64,000 nt of DNA, taken from Pyrinomonadaceae bacterium. GTDB lineage: Bacteria > Acidobacteriota > Blastocatellia > Pyrinomonadales > Pyrinomonadaceae. The DNA is taken from assembly GCA_030841105.1 (NCBI GenBank), contig JAVEDE010000060.1, positions 1 to 64,000 on the forward strand, written 5' to 3'. The position numbers were made by a program, and so were the translations under genes. How positions within the stretch are numbered: the stretch's first letter is position 1; each line of letters begins with the position of its first letter. Under the pieces are notes generated by a model. That model made no database searches, was not told where the DNA came from, and saw only the letters and a list, made by a program, of their open reading frames with translations. Positions 32,200 to 40,427 of this stretch are shown here, piece after piece.

Positions 32200-33069
32200 A
32201 TGTCAAAGAACTACGGCGAGAATGCGCCGCTCTCATACAACAAATATTTACGCGTGGCCGATTTGATCGCGTTGCAGGATTGTCTCTCCGACCCGGCGCA
32301 CCACGACGAACTGCTGTTCATCACCATCCATCAGACTTACGAACTCTGGTTCAAACAGATACTTCACGAGATTGATGCGGCCGTCGCCCTGATGAACGAG
32401 GATCGCGCCTTCGCCGCCGCGCGCGCTCTCGCGCGGGTGGTCGAGATCGAGAAGGTGCTCGTCAGCCAGATTCACATTCTTGAGACGATGACCCCGATCA
32501 GCTTTCTAGGCTTCCGCGACGAACTCAACCCCGCGAGCGGCTTCCAGTCAATGCAGTTTCGCGAGATCGAGTTTGCCTCCGGCCTCAAAGACCCCGGCAC
32601 GCTCGACAACTTCCGCGAAGACGAGTTTGCCGCCGCGCGCTTGCAGACGCGTTTCGACGCCCCGACGCTCGCCGAAGCGTTCTACGCGCTGCTCCGACGC
32701 CGCGGCCTCGACGCGCCCGCAGACTCCGCCGCGCTCGACGAACCGGAACGCGCGCGTCGCTATCAGGCGCGCACGCGCGCCGTCCTCGAAGTGCTCACGC
32801 ATTTCGAGCAACGCTCCGAAGAGTTCGGGCTGTCGGAGATGCTCATCGCGCACGACGAATATTTCTCGCTGTGGCGTTCGCATCACGTCAAGATGGTCGA
32901 GCGAATGGTCGGGACGAAACCCGGCACGGGCGGCTCGGAAGGCGTCGGATACTTGCGCACCACGCTCGACCTACGCTTCTTTCCCGAACTCTGGGAGGCG
33001 CGCACGTACCTCGACACGAAACACGGCGCGGCGACAGGAGGGGGCTGCCCCTTCGCCGGACACCACTAA
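32200..33069 (+). CDS. kynA: Tryptophan 2,3-dioxygenase
   Basis: 289 residues, the usual bacterial length. It opens the indole ring of L-tryptophan to N-formylkynurenine with a heme iron. The signature LLFITIHQTYELWFKQILHE (substrate and heme pocket) and MTPISFLGFRDELNPASGFQS are diagnostic. The C-terminal GTGGSEGVGYLRTTLDLRFFPELW contributes the tryptophan-binding loop. It follows kynU and precedes a methyltransferase gene by 2 bp. The formamidase that would link it to kynureninase is not recognisable in the window. The ATG follows the repeat with the linker gatttctt and no Shine-Dalgarno. Confidence 0.96.
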   Translation: MSKNYGENAPLSYNKYLRVADLIALQDCLSDPAHHDELLFITIHQTYELWFKQILHEIDAAVALMNEDRAFAAARALARVVEIEKVLVSQIHILETMTPISFLGFRDELNPASGFQSMQFREIEFASGLKDPGTLDNFREDEFAAARLQTRFDAPTLAEAFYALLRRRGLDAPADSAALDEPERARRYQARTRAVLEVLTHFEQRSEEFGLSEMLIAHDEYFSLWRSHHVKMVERMVGTKPGTGGSEGVGYLRTTLDLRFFPELWEARTYLDTKHGAATGGGCPFAGHH

Positions 33070-33071
33070 GC

Positions 33072-33875
33072 ATGGACGAATATCTGGAAAACAACCGCTC
33101 GCTCTGGAACGGCTGGACGCGGCTGCACAAACGTTCGCGCTTCTACGACGTGGAAGGCTTCAAGGCGGGCAAGTCTTCCTTAGAACCGCTCGAACTCGAA
33201 GAGGTCGGCGACGTCGAGGGCAAGTCGCTTCTCCACCTGCAATGTCACTTCGGCATGGACACGCTCTCGTGGGCGCGTCGCGGCGCGCGCGTCGCGGGCG
33301 CGGACTTCTCCGAAGAGGCGATCACCTTCGCCCGCGCGCTCTCCACGGACGTGCATGTCCCGGCCGAGTTCGTCTGCTCGAACGTCTACGACCTGCCCGC
33401 CGCGCTCGCCGGAGGCCGCTTCGACATCGTCTACACCTCTTACGGCGTGCTCTCTTGGCTGCCCGAACTCGACCCGTGGGCGGCGGTCGTCGCACACTTC
33501 CTCAAGCCCGGCGGCTTCTTCTACATCGCCGAGTATCACCCGTTCGTCTCCATGCTCGGCGACGACGGGCGCACCTTCGAGTACCCTTACTTCCACACGC
33601 CCGAACCCGTCAAGCTGCACTCGACCGGCTCTTACGCAGAGCCGAACGCGCCCGGCTTCTCGCACACCGAGTACAACTGGTCGCACAGTCTCGCCGACGT
33701 AGTTAACGCCGTCATCCGCGCCGGGCTGCGCTTGGAATTTTTGCGCGAGTTCCCCTATCGCCCCTCAACCGTCCTCAACGCAGAGAAGTTCGAGCCGGGG
33801 CTAGTCGCGCCGAACGGCTGGCAGGTCGAACTGCCGCACGTCTTCTCGCTGCGCGCGACGCGTGAGAGCGCGTAG
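33072..33875 (+). CDS. Class I SAM-dependent methyltransferase
   Basis: 267 residues from the ATG at 33072, two bases after the kynA stop, so it is almost certainly translated from the same message. SAM-binding motif I (KSLLHLQCHFGMDTLSWARRGARVAGADFSEE) and the post-motif DIVYTSYGVLSWLPELDPWA are clear. The C-terminal part (VELPHVFSLRATRES) resembles small-molecule methyltransferases of unknown substrate. A tight link to tryptophan dioxygenase suggests a kynurenine- or anthranilate-related methyl acceptor, but it could also be a housekeeping protein carried along. No known pathway step requires it. Confidence 0.88.
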   Translation: MDEYLENNRSLWNGWTRLHKRSRFYDVEGFKAGKSSLEPLELEEVGDVEGKSLLHLQCHFGMDTLSWARRGARVAGADFSEEAITFARALSTDVHVPAEFVCSNVYDLPAALAGGRFDIVYTSYGVLSWLPELDPWAAVVAHFLKPGGFFYIAEYHPFVSMLGDDGRTFEYPYFHTPEPVKLHSTGSYAEPNAPGFSHTEYNWSHSLADVVNAVIRAGLRLEFLREFPYRPSTVLNAEKFEPGLVAPNGWQVELPHVFSLRATRESA

Positions 33876-33961
33876 ACGAGAGTCTCGTGCGGATGGTGAC
33901 GCTTGCCGGATGTTGAAACTATAATTTGCGATCTCGAAGTGAAGGTTTGAACGCGCCGCTT

Positions 33962-35509
33962 ATGAACATCGAATTCCCCGAACGCTTCAACATGGCCGAC
34001 TACTTCCTCTACCACAACGTGGAGGCGGGGCGCGACGGCAAGGTGTGCCTCTACTTCGAGGACGAGCAGTACACCTACGGCGACGCGGTGAGTTTGTCGA
34101 ACCGCGCGGGCAACGCGCTCGTCAAAGAGTGCGGCGTGCGCGTGGAAGACCGCGTGCTCATCGTGCTGCCGGACTGCCCGGAGTTCGCCTGGACTTGGTT
34201 CGGCGCGAGCCGCGCGGGCGCGGTTATTACGATGGTCAACCCGCTCCTGCCCGCCGCCGATTACGTCTATTACCTCGAATACACGCGCGCTCGCGTGGCC
34301 GTCATTCACGAATCGCTGTTGGAGACTTTCACAGAGGCGGCGCGCGGGGCGAAACATTTGCGGCGGGTGCTCGTCGTCGGGCGCGAGCGCGGCGAGTTCG
34401 CGTCGTTCGCGGAGGTGACGGCGGCGATGCCCGACGAACTCACGCCCGCCGACACGCACCGCGACGACATCGCCATCTGGTTGTTCACGTCCGGCTCGAC
34501 CGGCCACCCGAAAGGCGCGGTGCATCTGCACCACGACCTGCCCTTCAACACAGAGTGCTACGCCAAGCGCGTGCTCGGCATCAACGAAAACGATCTCACC
34601 GTCTCCGTGCCGAAACTGTTCTTCGGCTACGCGACGGGGACGAACCTGCTATTCCCCTTCGCCGTGGGCGGCGCAACCGCGCTCTTCTCCGAACGTTCGA
34701 CGCCGGAGAAGTTGTTCGAGGTGATCGAACGCTTCCGCCCGACGATCTTGACGAGCGTGCCCACGATGATCAACGGCATGCTCAATCTCGAAGGCGCGGC
34801 CGCGCGCGATCTGTCATCCTTACGCTTCTGCCTGTCGGCGGGCGAGGCTCTGCCCGTCGAGTTGTACGAGCGTTGGGTGGAAACTTTCGGCGTGGAGATT
34901 CTCGACGGCATCGGTTCGGCCGAGATGTTCCACATCTACATCACGAACCGCTTGGGCGATGTGAAGCCGGGAAGTTTGGGGCGCATCGTCGAGGGCTACG
35001 AGGCCGAGGTGATTGACGCGGAGGGGCGCGAGGTGGCGACGGGCGAGATGGGGACGCTGCGCGTTCGCGGCGACTCGGCCGCCCTCTGCTACTGGCAGGC
35101 GCACGAGAAGTCGAAGGAGACTTTCGCGGGCGACAGTTGCACGACCGGCGACCAGTTCCACGTTGACGCCGAAGGCTACTACTGGTATCACGGGCGCACC
35201 GACGACATGTTGAAAGTGTCGGGCGTCTACGTCGCGCCCGTCGAGATCGAAGGCTGCCTGCTGCAACACGAAGCCGTGCTCGAATGCGCCGTCGTCGGCC
35301 ACGACGCGGGCGACCGCCTCGTCAAGCCGAAAGCCTTCATCGTGCCGCGCGAAGGTTTCGCGCCGACCGACGAGTTGGCCGCCGCGATCAAAGAGTTCGT
35401 CAAGACGCACCTCGCGCTCTACAAGTACCCGCGCTGGATCGAGTTCGTCACCTCACTCCCGAAAAATGATCGCGGCAAGATCGACCGCAAGAAACTCAAG
35501 GACGTTTAG
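33962..35509 (+). CDS. Benzoate/2-aminobenzoate-CoA ligase family protein
   Basis: 515 residues from the ATG at 33962. Adenylate-forming enzyme: P-loop-like IWLFTSGSTGHPKGAVHLHHD, KLFFGYATGTNLLFPFAVGG, ILDGIGSAEMFHIYITNRLG and the C-terminal hinge and Lys in PKNDRGKIDRKKL. The sequence is closest in style to benzoate-CoA ligases, which include 2-aminobenzoate-CoA ligase. With kynureninase two genes upstream, anthranilate is a natural substrate; benzoate would feed BoxB. It may serve both. The next gene starts 6 bp after its stop. No Shine-Dalgarno is evident. The AT-rich stretch upstream (gttgaaactataatttgcg) could hold a promoter. Confidence 0.92.
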   Translation: MNIEFPERFNMADYFLYHNVEAGRDGKVCLYFEDEQYTYGDAVSLSNRAGNALVKECGVRVEDRVLIVLPDCPEFAWTWFGASRAGAVITMVNPLLPAADYVYYLEYTRARVAVIHESLLETFTEAARGAKHLRRVLVVGRERGEFASFAEVTAAMPDELTPADTHRDDIAIWLFTSGSTGHPKGAVHLHHDLPFNTECYAKRVLGINENDLTVSVPKLFFGYATGTNLLFPFAVGGATALFSERSTPEKLFEVIERFRPTILTSVPTMINGMLNLEGAAARDLSSLRFCLSAGEALPVELYERWVETFGVEILDGIGSAEMFHIYITNRLGDVKPGSLGRIVEGYEAEVIDAEGREVATGEMGTLRVRGDSAALCYWQAHEKSKETFAGDSCTTGDQFHVDAEGYYWYHGRTDDMLKVSGVYVAPVEIEGCLLQHEAVLECAVVGHDAGDRLVKPKAFIVPREGFAPTDELAAAIKEFVKTHLALYKYPRWIEFVTSLPKNDRGKIDRKKLKDV

Positions 35510-35515
35510 AATTCG

Positions 35516-36262
35516 ATGCCCACACCGCCGCCACGGCAGCGACCAACCCCGCGCGCCTTTGCCGTCGCTTTGATCTCCGTCGCCGCTGTCGCCTTCGTCG
35601 CCGTTGGATTCGTCGCTTTGATCTCCGCCGCCGCACAGGACGCGAAGCGCGCCGCCGCAACAGCGTCGGCCGCGCCTAAAGAAATCCTCTCCGTGGCCGA
35701 GGCGCGCAAGCGGCCTGCGGGCACGGTGGTTACGATAGAAGGCTTCGTCACCGTCCCCTCCGGCCTGTTCAAATCGGGCACCTCCGACGAGGGCTTTGCG
35801 CTGCAAGACGCGAGCGGCGGCATCTACGTCCGCACGGCCGCGAATCTCGGCCTGCGCCTCGGACGGCAGGTGCGCGTGACCGGCCGAGTTAGCGACAGCA
35901 ACGGTCAACTCATTCTCTTGACGGCCGACGCGAGCGGCGTGTCGGCGCGCGGCCGCGCCGCGGCGCACACGCGTGCGGAATCCGTCGCAACCGTGCGTGT
36001 CAATGAAGCGACCGAAGGCCGTCTCGTGCGTGTGACGGGCACGATCACGAAGCCCGTCGGCAACGATCTGCCTTACGGCTATCGCCTCTTCATCAACGAC
36101 GGCTCCGGCGAAGTTCAAGCATTCGTCTACGTCTCGACCGGCATCAAAGTGAGCAATTTTCAACCCGGCCAGCGCGTCGGCGTGACAGGCTTCGGCGGCC
36201 AGTACAACGATCACTACGAAGTCATCCCGCGCTTCCAGACGGACATTCGCCGCATTCGTTAA
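35516..36262 (+). CDS. Exported or membrane-anchored OB-fold protein
   Basis: 248 residues. A basic N-terminus and one hydrophobic helix (FAVALISVAAVAFVAVGFVALISAAA) form a signal or anchor. Two consecutive OB-fold-like beta-barrel units follow, each with a V-x-G-x-V pattern: AGTVVTIEGFVTVPSGLF to RQVRVTGRVSDSNGQLILL, and GRLVRVTGTITKPVG to QRVGVTGFGGQYNDHYEVIP. Similar domains occur in secreted nucleases and in extracellular proteins of Acidobacteria-like bacteria, but no catalytic motif is visible. It begins 6 bp after the ligase gene; the functional link is unknown. Confidence 0.8.
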   Translation: MPTPPPRQRPTPRAFAVALISVAAVAFVAVGFVALISAAAQDAKRAAATASAAPKEILSVAEARKRPAGTVVTIEGFVTVPSGLFKSGTSDEGFALQDASGGIYVRTAANLGLRLGRQVRVTGRVSDSNGQLILLTADASGVSARGRAAAHTRAESVATVRVNEATEGRLVRVTGTITKPVGNDLPYGYRLFINDGSGEVQAFVYVSTGIKVSNFQPGQRVGVTGFGGQYNDHYEVIPRFQTDIRRIR

Positions 36263-36271
36263 CGCCACAAC

Positions 36272-36314
36272 GGAAAAGTATTTTCGTTAATTCCAGAGCG
36301 GGAAAATATTTTCG
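36272..36314. repeat. Pair of short palindromic copies
   Basis: Two near-identical palindromic words, ggaaaagtattttcg (36272-36286) and gggaaaatattttcg (36300-36314), about one and a half helical turns apart edge to edge. They could be paired operator half-complexes upstream of the thioesterase gene or remnants of a repeat. Confidence 0.45.
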
Positions 36315-36356
36315 TCAAGGCACGCTGCCTTATCGCGTCGCCCAGCCATTGTCAAA

Positions 36357-36415
36357 CTCGTCACTTGTTACTCGTAACCTGTTACTCGTCACTTGTCACT
36401 TGTCACTCGTCACTT
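36357..36415. repeat. Heptad element with right arm only, GTGACAA family
   Basis: About eight complementary units (actcgtcacttgttactcgt and on) without a recognisable left arm: a one-sided variant. It ends 6 bp before the ATG at 36421. Confidence 0.85.
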
Positions 36416-36420
36416 CCCTT

Positions 36421-36834
36421 ATGCCCTTCTCCACACGCATCACGGTGCGCTTCGGCGACACAGACCCGGCCGGGTTGGTCTATTACCCGAACATCTTTCA
36501 TTATTTTCACATCGCCCTCGAAGAGTTTTTCGGCGCGCGTTGCGGCATCAGCTACCGGCAGTTGATGGCCGACGAGCGCATCGGCTTTCCCACCGTCAAA
36601 GTCGAAACAGAGTTCTTTGTGCCGCTCGTCTACGGCGATGAAGCGGAGGTTGAAATTCACGTCTCGCAGACGGGCAACAGTTCCGCCACCTTCGAGTATC
36701 GGTTGCGCCGCGCGGGCGACGCGACGTTGTGCGCGCGCTCCAAGCAGGTTCACGTGGCGATGAATTTAGACACGCGCCGCCCCGTCCGCATCCCCGAAAA
36801 GTATCGCCTCGCCTTCGCCGCCTCCGCGAGTTAA
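36421..36834 (+). CDS. Acyl-CoA thioesterase, hot-dog fold (4-hydroxybenzoyl-CoA thioesterase type)
   Basis: 137 residues from the ATG at 36421, directly after the repeat. TRITVRFGDTDPAGLVYYPNIFHYFHIALEEFF holds the active-site Asp (FGDTDPAG) of 4-hydroxybenzoyl-CoA-type thioesterases. The rest (VKVETEFFVPLVYGDEAEVEIHVSQTGNSSATFEYRL) is the typical hot-dog strand set. It hydrolyses aromatic or short-chain CoA esters. Such thioesterases accompany 2-aminobenzoyl-CoA and box clusters, probably to recover CoA from dead-end esters. Last gene of the catabolic island. Confidence 0.92.
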   Translation: MPFSTRITVRFGDTDPAGLVYYPNIFHYFHIALEEFFGARCGISYRQLMADERIGFPTVKVETEFFVPLVYGDEAEVEIHVSQTGNSSATFEYRLRRAGDATLCARSKQVHVAMNLDTRRPVRIPEKYRLAFAASAS

Positions 36835-37051
36835 CGAGACGCGCCTCCGGCCTCGATTTCCCACCGGATAAATCCTCTCGCCCCTCTACTTTTGTGGAAA
36901 GCGCGCGCCACTCGGCGTTTACTTCGGGTGAGACAGAGGAACAATTAACTTTCTCTACAGCTTGCAAACCCCAACCACTTTCTATTTGCAGGCCGTGTCG
37001 TAGTCTGTCTATCAAAATTAGTTCAGTTGCCGCTAGGAGGTTCAATTCGTC

Positions 37052-37783
37052 TTGAAAAAGTTGCTCATCGGTCTCGCCGCACTCGCCGTTTTCAGTCTGC
37101 CCAACATCGCCAACGCAGACACTATCATTTTCACCGCGCCGCCGACCGCGCCGGACGCCGCCGGTAGTGCGGGGTCAAATCCCGGCGGGCCGAATCAATT
37201 CGATCTCGACCATCACCGCGCCTACACGTGGCAGATCAGCACCGCCGGGAGACTTCCCGCCGGTCAGAGCATCACGGGCGCGACGCTCACCTTTAGCGGC
37301 ATCACCAACTGGGACACCAACCCCAACACGCTGTTCGTGCGCATGTTCGACTCGGCCAACAGCTTCGGCTCTGCGAGCGGCACGCGCTCGGCGACCGTCA
37401 ACGGCGTCACTTCGATTGAGGATGCAGACCCGAACCAATCGCCCGTCACGTCCATCAGCGATTACTTCGCCAGCTCCAACGTGCTCGTCAGCAATACGGG
37501 CACGGTGATCGGGCAGTTCTCGGATACGAACGGCGTGAACACGACGCAGAACGTGGTCTTCACCTTCAATCAGGCGCAGTTGGCCGCGCTCATCGCCTAC
37601 ATCAACAACGGCAACAACCTCGCGTTCGGCTTCGACCCCGATTGCCACTTCTGGAACAACGGCATCACGTTGACCATCAACACCGCCCCGGCGGCCGTGC
37701 CCGAACCCGCGACGATGACGCTGCTCGGCACGGGCTTGGCCGGTCTTTACTACCGCCGCCGCCGCAAGCAGCAACAGGCTTAA
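37052..37783 (+). CDS. PEP-CTERM exosortase-substrate surface protein
   Basis: 243 residues from a TTG at 37052 with a consensus aggagg (37035-37040). The signal peptide ends at ANAD. The mature body is Asn/Thr/Ser-rich beta structure. The C-terminus has the full sorting signal: PEP motif (VPEPATMT), hydrophobic stretch LLGTGLAGLYY and a basic tail RRRRKQ. Such proteins are cleaved and anchored by an exosortase, often with exopolysaccharide export. No exosortase or EPS gene is in the window, so processing must be encoded elsewhere. A strong terminator follows at 37885. Confidence 0.93.
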   Translation: MKKLLIGLAALAVFSLPNIANADTIIFTAPPTAPDAAGSAGSNPGGPNQFDLDHHRAYTWQISTAGRLPAGQSITGATLTFSGITNWDTNPNTLFVRMFDSANSFGSASGTRSATVNGVTSIEDADPNQSPVTSISDYFASSNVLVSNTGTVIGQFSDTNGVNTTQNVVFTFNQAQLAALIAYINNGNNLAFGFDPDCHFWNNGITLTINTAPAAVPEPATMTLLGTGLAGLYYRRRRKQQQA

Positions 37784-37810
37784 CAAAGCGACGGCGCGAC
37801 GAACTTCTCT

Positions 37811-37983
37811 CTTGCACCCGTTAGTCTCTCAGGCGTCCACAGTCTTTCTTGCACCCGTTAGTCTCTCTTGCTCTCCCCATCTAGCGACGGCGCGGACTGG
37901 AATCATCCAATCCGCGCCGTCGTTTTTCACGCACGCGCCTCGTTGCTTTTCACGCACGCGCCGTCGCTTTTCACGCACGCGCG
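37811..37983 (+). repeat. Short direct repeats flanking a terminator
   Basis: A 20-bp word (cttgcacccgttagtctctc) occurs at 37811-37830 and 37848-37867. A 16-bp word (ttttcacgcacgcgcc, last base changed in copy 3) occurs at 37924, 37947 and 37968. The terminator hairpin lies between the two sets. The rest of the 37784-38135 gap holds no gene. Confidence 0.85.
37885..37927 (+). terminator. Rho-independent terminator of the PEP-CTERM gene
   Basis: 16-bp arms with one mismatch (cgacggcgcggactgg, 37885-37900; ccaatccgcgccgtcg, 37907-37922), 6-nt loop, followed by ttttt. Confidence 0.85.
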
Positions 37984-38135
37984 ACGGAAGTTTCAATACG
38001 GGCTTTTGACCTTACCCGCCGACTGCCCTAAGATTCACTGGCGCGCGTTAGTCTCCGCGCCAACGTCCATGTCACAGCCCGCAATAACGCGTCGGTCGCG
38101 GGCAGTTTGTTCACGCGAAAGGATTCAACATCGCC

Positions 38136-39443
38136 GTGCGTTTTTCTCAAGCCACACGTCTCGCCTGTGCCTGCGCGCTGGTCTGCTCTTCTCTCACCCC
38201 GCTCCGCGCGTCGAGTTTCAACGATGACACGCGCGCCGCGTTGATGCGTGCGCCACGGTCAGTTGAACTAACGGAGACGCGGGTCGAGTCGGCGTCGGAA
38301 GCCGCGACCGCAACGCAGACGCAAGCCGCAACGACGGGGGCGACGGGGGCGAAGAAACGCCCGAACTTGTTCGTACGCATCATCACCGCGCCCTTTCGCG
38401 GTCTCGCCAAACTTTTCGGCGGCGGTGATAAAGACGACAAGACCGCGCGCGACAAGGCGAAGCAGAAGAAGGACACGCAAACCACGGCCGCGAATCAGAC
38501 AACGCCCGCACAGCCGGACGCCACCACCACCACCGCAGCAGCAACAGCAGCAGCGGCGCGCACCGAACCGACGCCCGTCGTCGTAGCAGCCGCAACGTCA
38601 GCGTCGCCCGTCGCGGCCGTGGCAACGTCGCAACCGGAAGTGTTGGCCGAAGCCGCCGCGCGCTCCGTGCGCGCAGGCGAGAAGGCTCTGAGCGTGCCGC
38701 CGACCTTTGCCGCGACAACTCCCTCGGCCACCACGCCGGACGCCACCGCGCCGCAACCGCCCGCGCCGTCTGCTGAAGAGACTGTTGACTACGCGCCGCG
38801 CCCGTTCAAGCCCTACATCGAAGGCGTGCCGGGCGACCCGCTCTCGCAGGGGCGCGCGCTCCTTGCGAACGGCTACAACAACGAAGCCATCTCGGAGTTG
38901 TCCGTCGCCGCCGTCACCGGCCCCGATCTCGTCGAGGCGAACAACCTGCTCGGCCTCGCCTACGACCGGCGCGGGCAGCACAAGCAGGCGCGCGAGTTTT
39001 ACGAACGCGCCCTCTCGGTCGCGCCCCGCAACGCGCAGGTCTTGAACAACCTCGGCCATTCGCTCTATCTCGACGACCGTTACACAGACGCTCTCTCGCA
39101 TCTCAAAGACGCCGCGCGGCTCGACCCCGCGGACACGCGCGTCGCCAACAATCTCGCGCTCGTCTACGGGCGCTTAAACAAGTTCGACGACGCCTTCAAA
39201 CAGTTCAAGCGCGCGGGCGGCGACTTTTACGCGCACACCAGCACGGCCGCGCTGCTCGCCACCGCACGGCGCGACCGCGACGCCATCAAGCACTACGAGG
39301 CCGCGCGCAAACTCATCCCCGCCGCCCCCGATGTGCTGCGCCAACTCATCACGCTCTACGTCCGCACAGGCCAGCGCGACAAGGCTGAGGCCGCCCAACG
39401 CGCGCTCGACAAGACGGCCGACAAGGCGTCAGGGGTGAGTTAA
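38136..39443 (+). CDS. Exported tetratricopeptide-repeat protein
   Basis: 435 residues from a GTG at 38136 (aaagga 12 nt upstream). N-terminal signal (ACACALVCSSLTPLRASS), then about 180 residues of Ala/Thr/Pro-rich low complexity with a basic patch, then several TPR units from about residue 235: LANGYNNEAISELSVAAVTG, NNLLGLAYDRRGQHKQAREFYERAL, NNLGHSLYLDDRYTDALSHLKDA, NNLALVYGRLNKFDDAFKQF and VLRQLITLYVRTGQRDKAEAA. A periplasmic or surface scaffold is likely; the partner is unknown. It is followed by the long minisatellite region with no gene. Confidence 0.88.
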   Translation: MRFSQATRLACACALVCSSLTPLRASSFNDDTRAALMRAPRSVELTETRVESASEAATATQTQAATTGATGAKKRPNLFVRIITAPFRGLAKLFGGGDKDDKTARDKAKQKKDTQTTAANQTTPAQPDATTTTAAATAAAARTEPTPVVVAAATSASPVAAVATSQPEVLAEAAARSVRAGEKALSVPPTFAATTPSATTPDATAPQPPAPSAEETVDYAPRPFKPYIEGVPGDPLSQGRALLANGYNNEAISELSVAAVTGPDLVEANNLLGLAYDRRGQHKQAREFYERALSVAPRNAQVLNNLGHSLYLDDRYTDALSHLKDAARLDPADTRVANNLALVYGRLNKFDDAFKQFKRAGGDFYAHTSTAALLATARRDRDAIKHYEAARKLIPAAPDVLRQLITLYVRTGQRDKAEAAQRALDKTADKASGVS

Positions 39444-39654
39444 AAAAAGCGCGAAGCAGCCACACACTCGACAGTCCGCCACCCAAACTTTCCGCACCGT
39501 AACGCGCGGCGGTCAATTCAAAACGCCCGCTGCCGCACCGACACGCCCGGCGACGTAAAAAAACGCCCGACGCTCCCACCAAAACACCAAACGCCCCGCC
39601 GGAACACACGACGGCCGCCCCACTACCGCTGACGACGCCCTCGAAACACCTAAA
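39444..39654. other. Gene-free DNA between the TPR gene and the minisatellite
   Basis: GC-rich, A-run-interspersed sequence with no credible gene. Words such as aaaacgcccgac hint that it may be a further decayed part of the repeat array that follows. Confidence 0.35.
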
Positions 39655-40293
39655 GACGAGAAAAAAGCACGTAACGGAGCACCGAAACGCGTGACGGCGG
39701 CGTCAGAACGCTTGACGGAGCATCAAAACATGTGACGACGGGCTTTGTGCACGTGACGGAGCACCCGAACGCATGACGATGGGAAAAAAACAGGTGACGA
39801 TGGACTTAAAACACGTGACGGAGCACCGAAACACGCGACGATGGGGTTAAAACACATGACGGCGGGACTAAAACACGTGACGGCGGGTTTTTGCGCGTGA
39901 CGACGGAATCGAAACACTTGACGGTGGGTTTTAGCGCGTGACGATGGGGTCAGGACGTGCGACGGCGGAGTTGAAACATGAAAATGTGTGGCGGAATATA
40001 CAAATGTCGTACCGGATCACGAAAATGTCGTACCGGATCACGAAAATGTCGTGTCGGATCATGGAAATGTCGCACCGGAACACAAAAATGAGCACCGGAT
40101 CATGCAAATGTGGGATCGGATCACGAAAATGAGCGACCGGAACATCAAAATGTGTCACCGGAACGTCAAAATGTGTTACCGGATCACGAAAATGTCGGGT
40201 TGGAACACGAAAATGAGCACCGGATCACACGAATATGGGGTTAGAACATGAAAATGTCGCGTTGGAACAGGTAGATGTGGGATTGGAACGCGT
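39655..40293 (+). repeat. Degenerate 19-22 bp minisatellite in two zones
   Basis: Zone 1 (39655-39975): about 15 copies of a 20-22 bp unit with core aaacacgtgacggcgggtt. Zone 2 (39976-40293): about 16 copies of a 19-21 bp unit like accggatcacgaaaatgtcg. The two units align on a shared AACACG start and GGGTT end and differ mainly in the middle (TGACGG against AAAATG), so one array has probably diverged from the other. The array lies between convergent genes (TPR protein and Crp-like regulator). The remaining DNA to 40427 is gene-free. Confidence 0.88.
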
Positions 40294-40427
40294 GACGGAG
40301 CAGCGGGGCGTAGGAATACGGAGTCGGCACGAGCGTGGGTGGCAACGAGTAGTGTTCAGGTTTGAATGGGGAAGGCGGAAAGTGAAAGCCCTGCCCGGAC
40401 ACTCGGACGCTCTCGTGGGATTTCGTT

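Noticed and set aside
37052-37783. Sigma54 promoter for the PEP-CTERM gene driven by the NtrC-like regulator
   Set aside because: No GG-N10-GC element with -24/-12 spacing was found in the upstream 200 bp.
39988-40251. Open frame translating the minisatellite (repeating MSYRITK-like peptide)
   Set aside because: The peptide repeats only because the DNA does; units vary from 19 to 21 bp so the frame drifts, and there is no ribosome binding site.
39655-40293. Possible CRISPR array
   Set aside because: Repeat units are 19-22 bp, contiguous and degenerate, with no unique spacers and no cas genes within the window.
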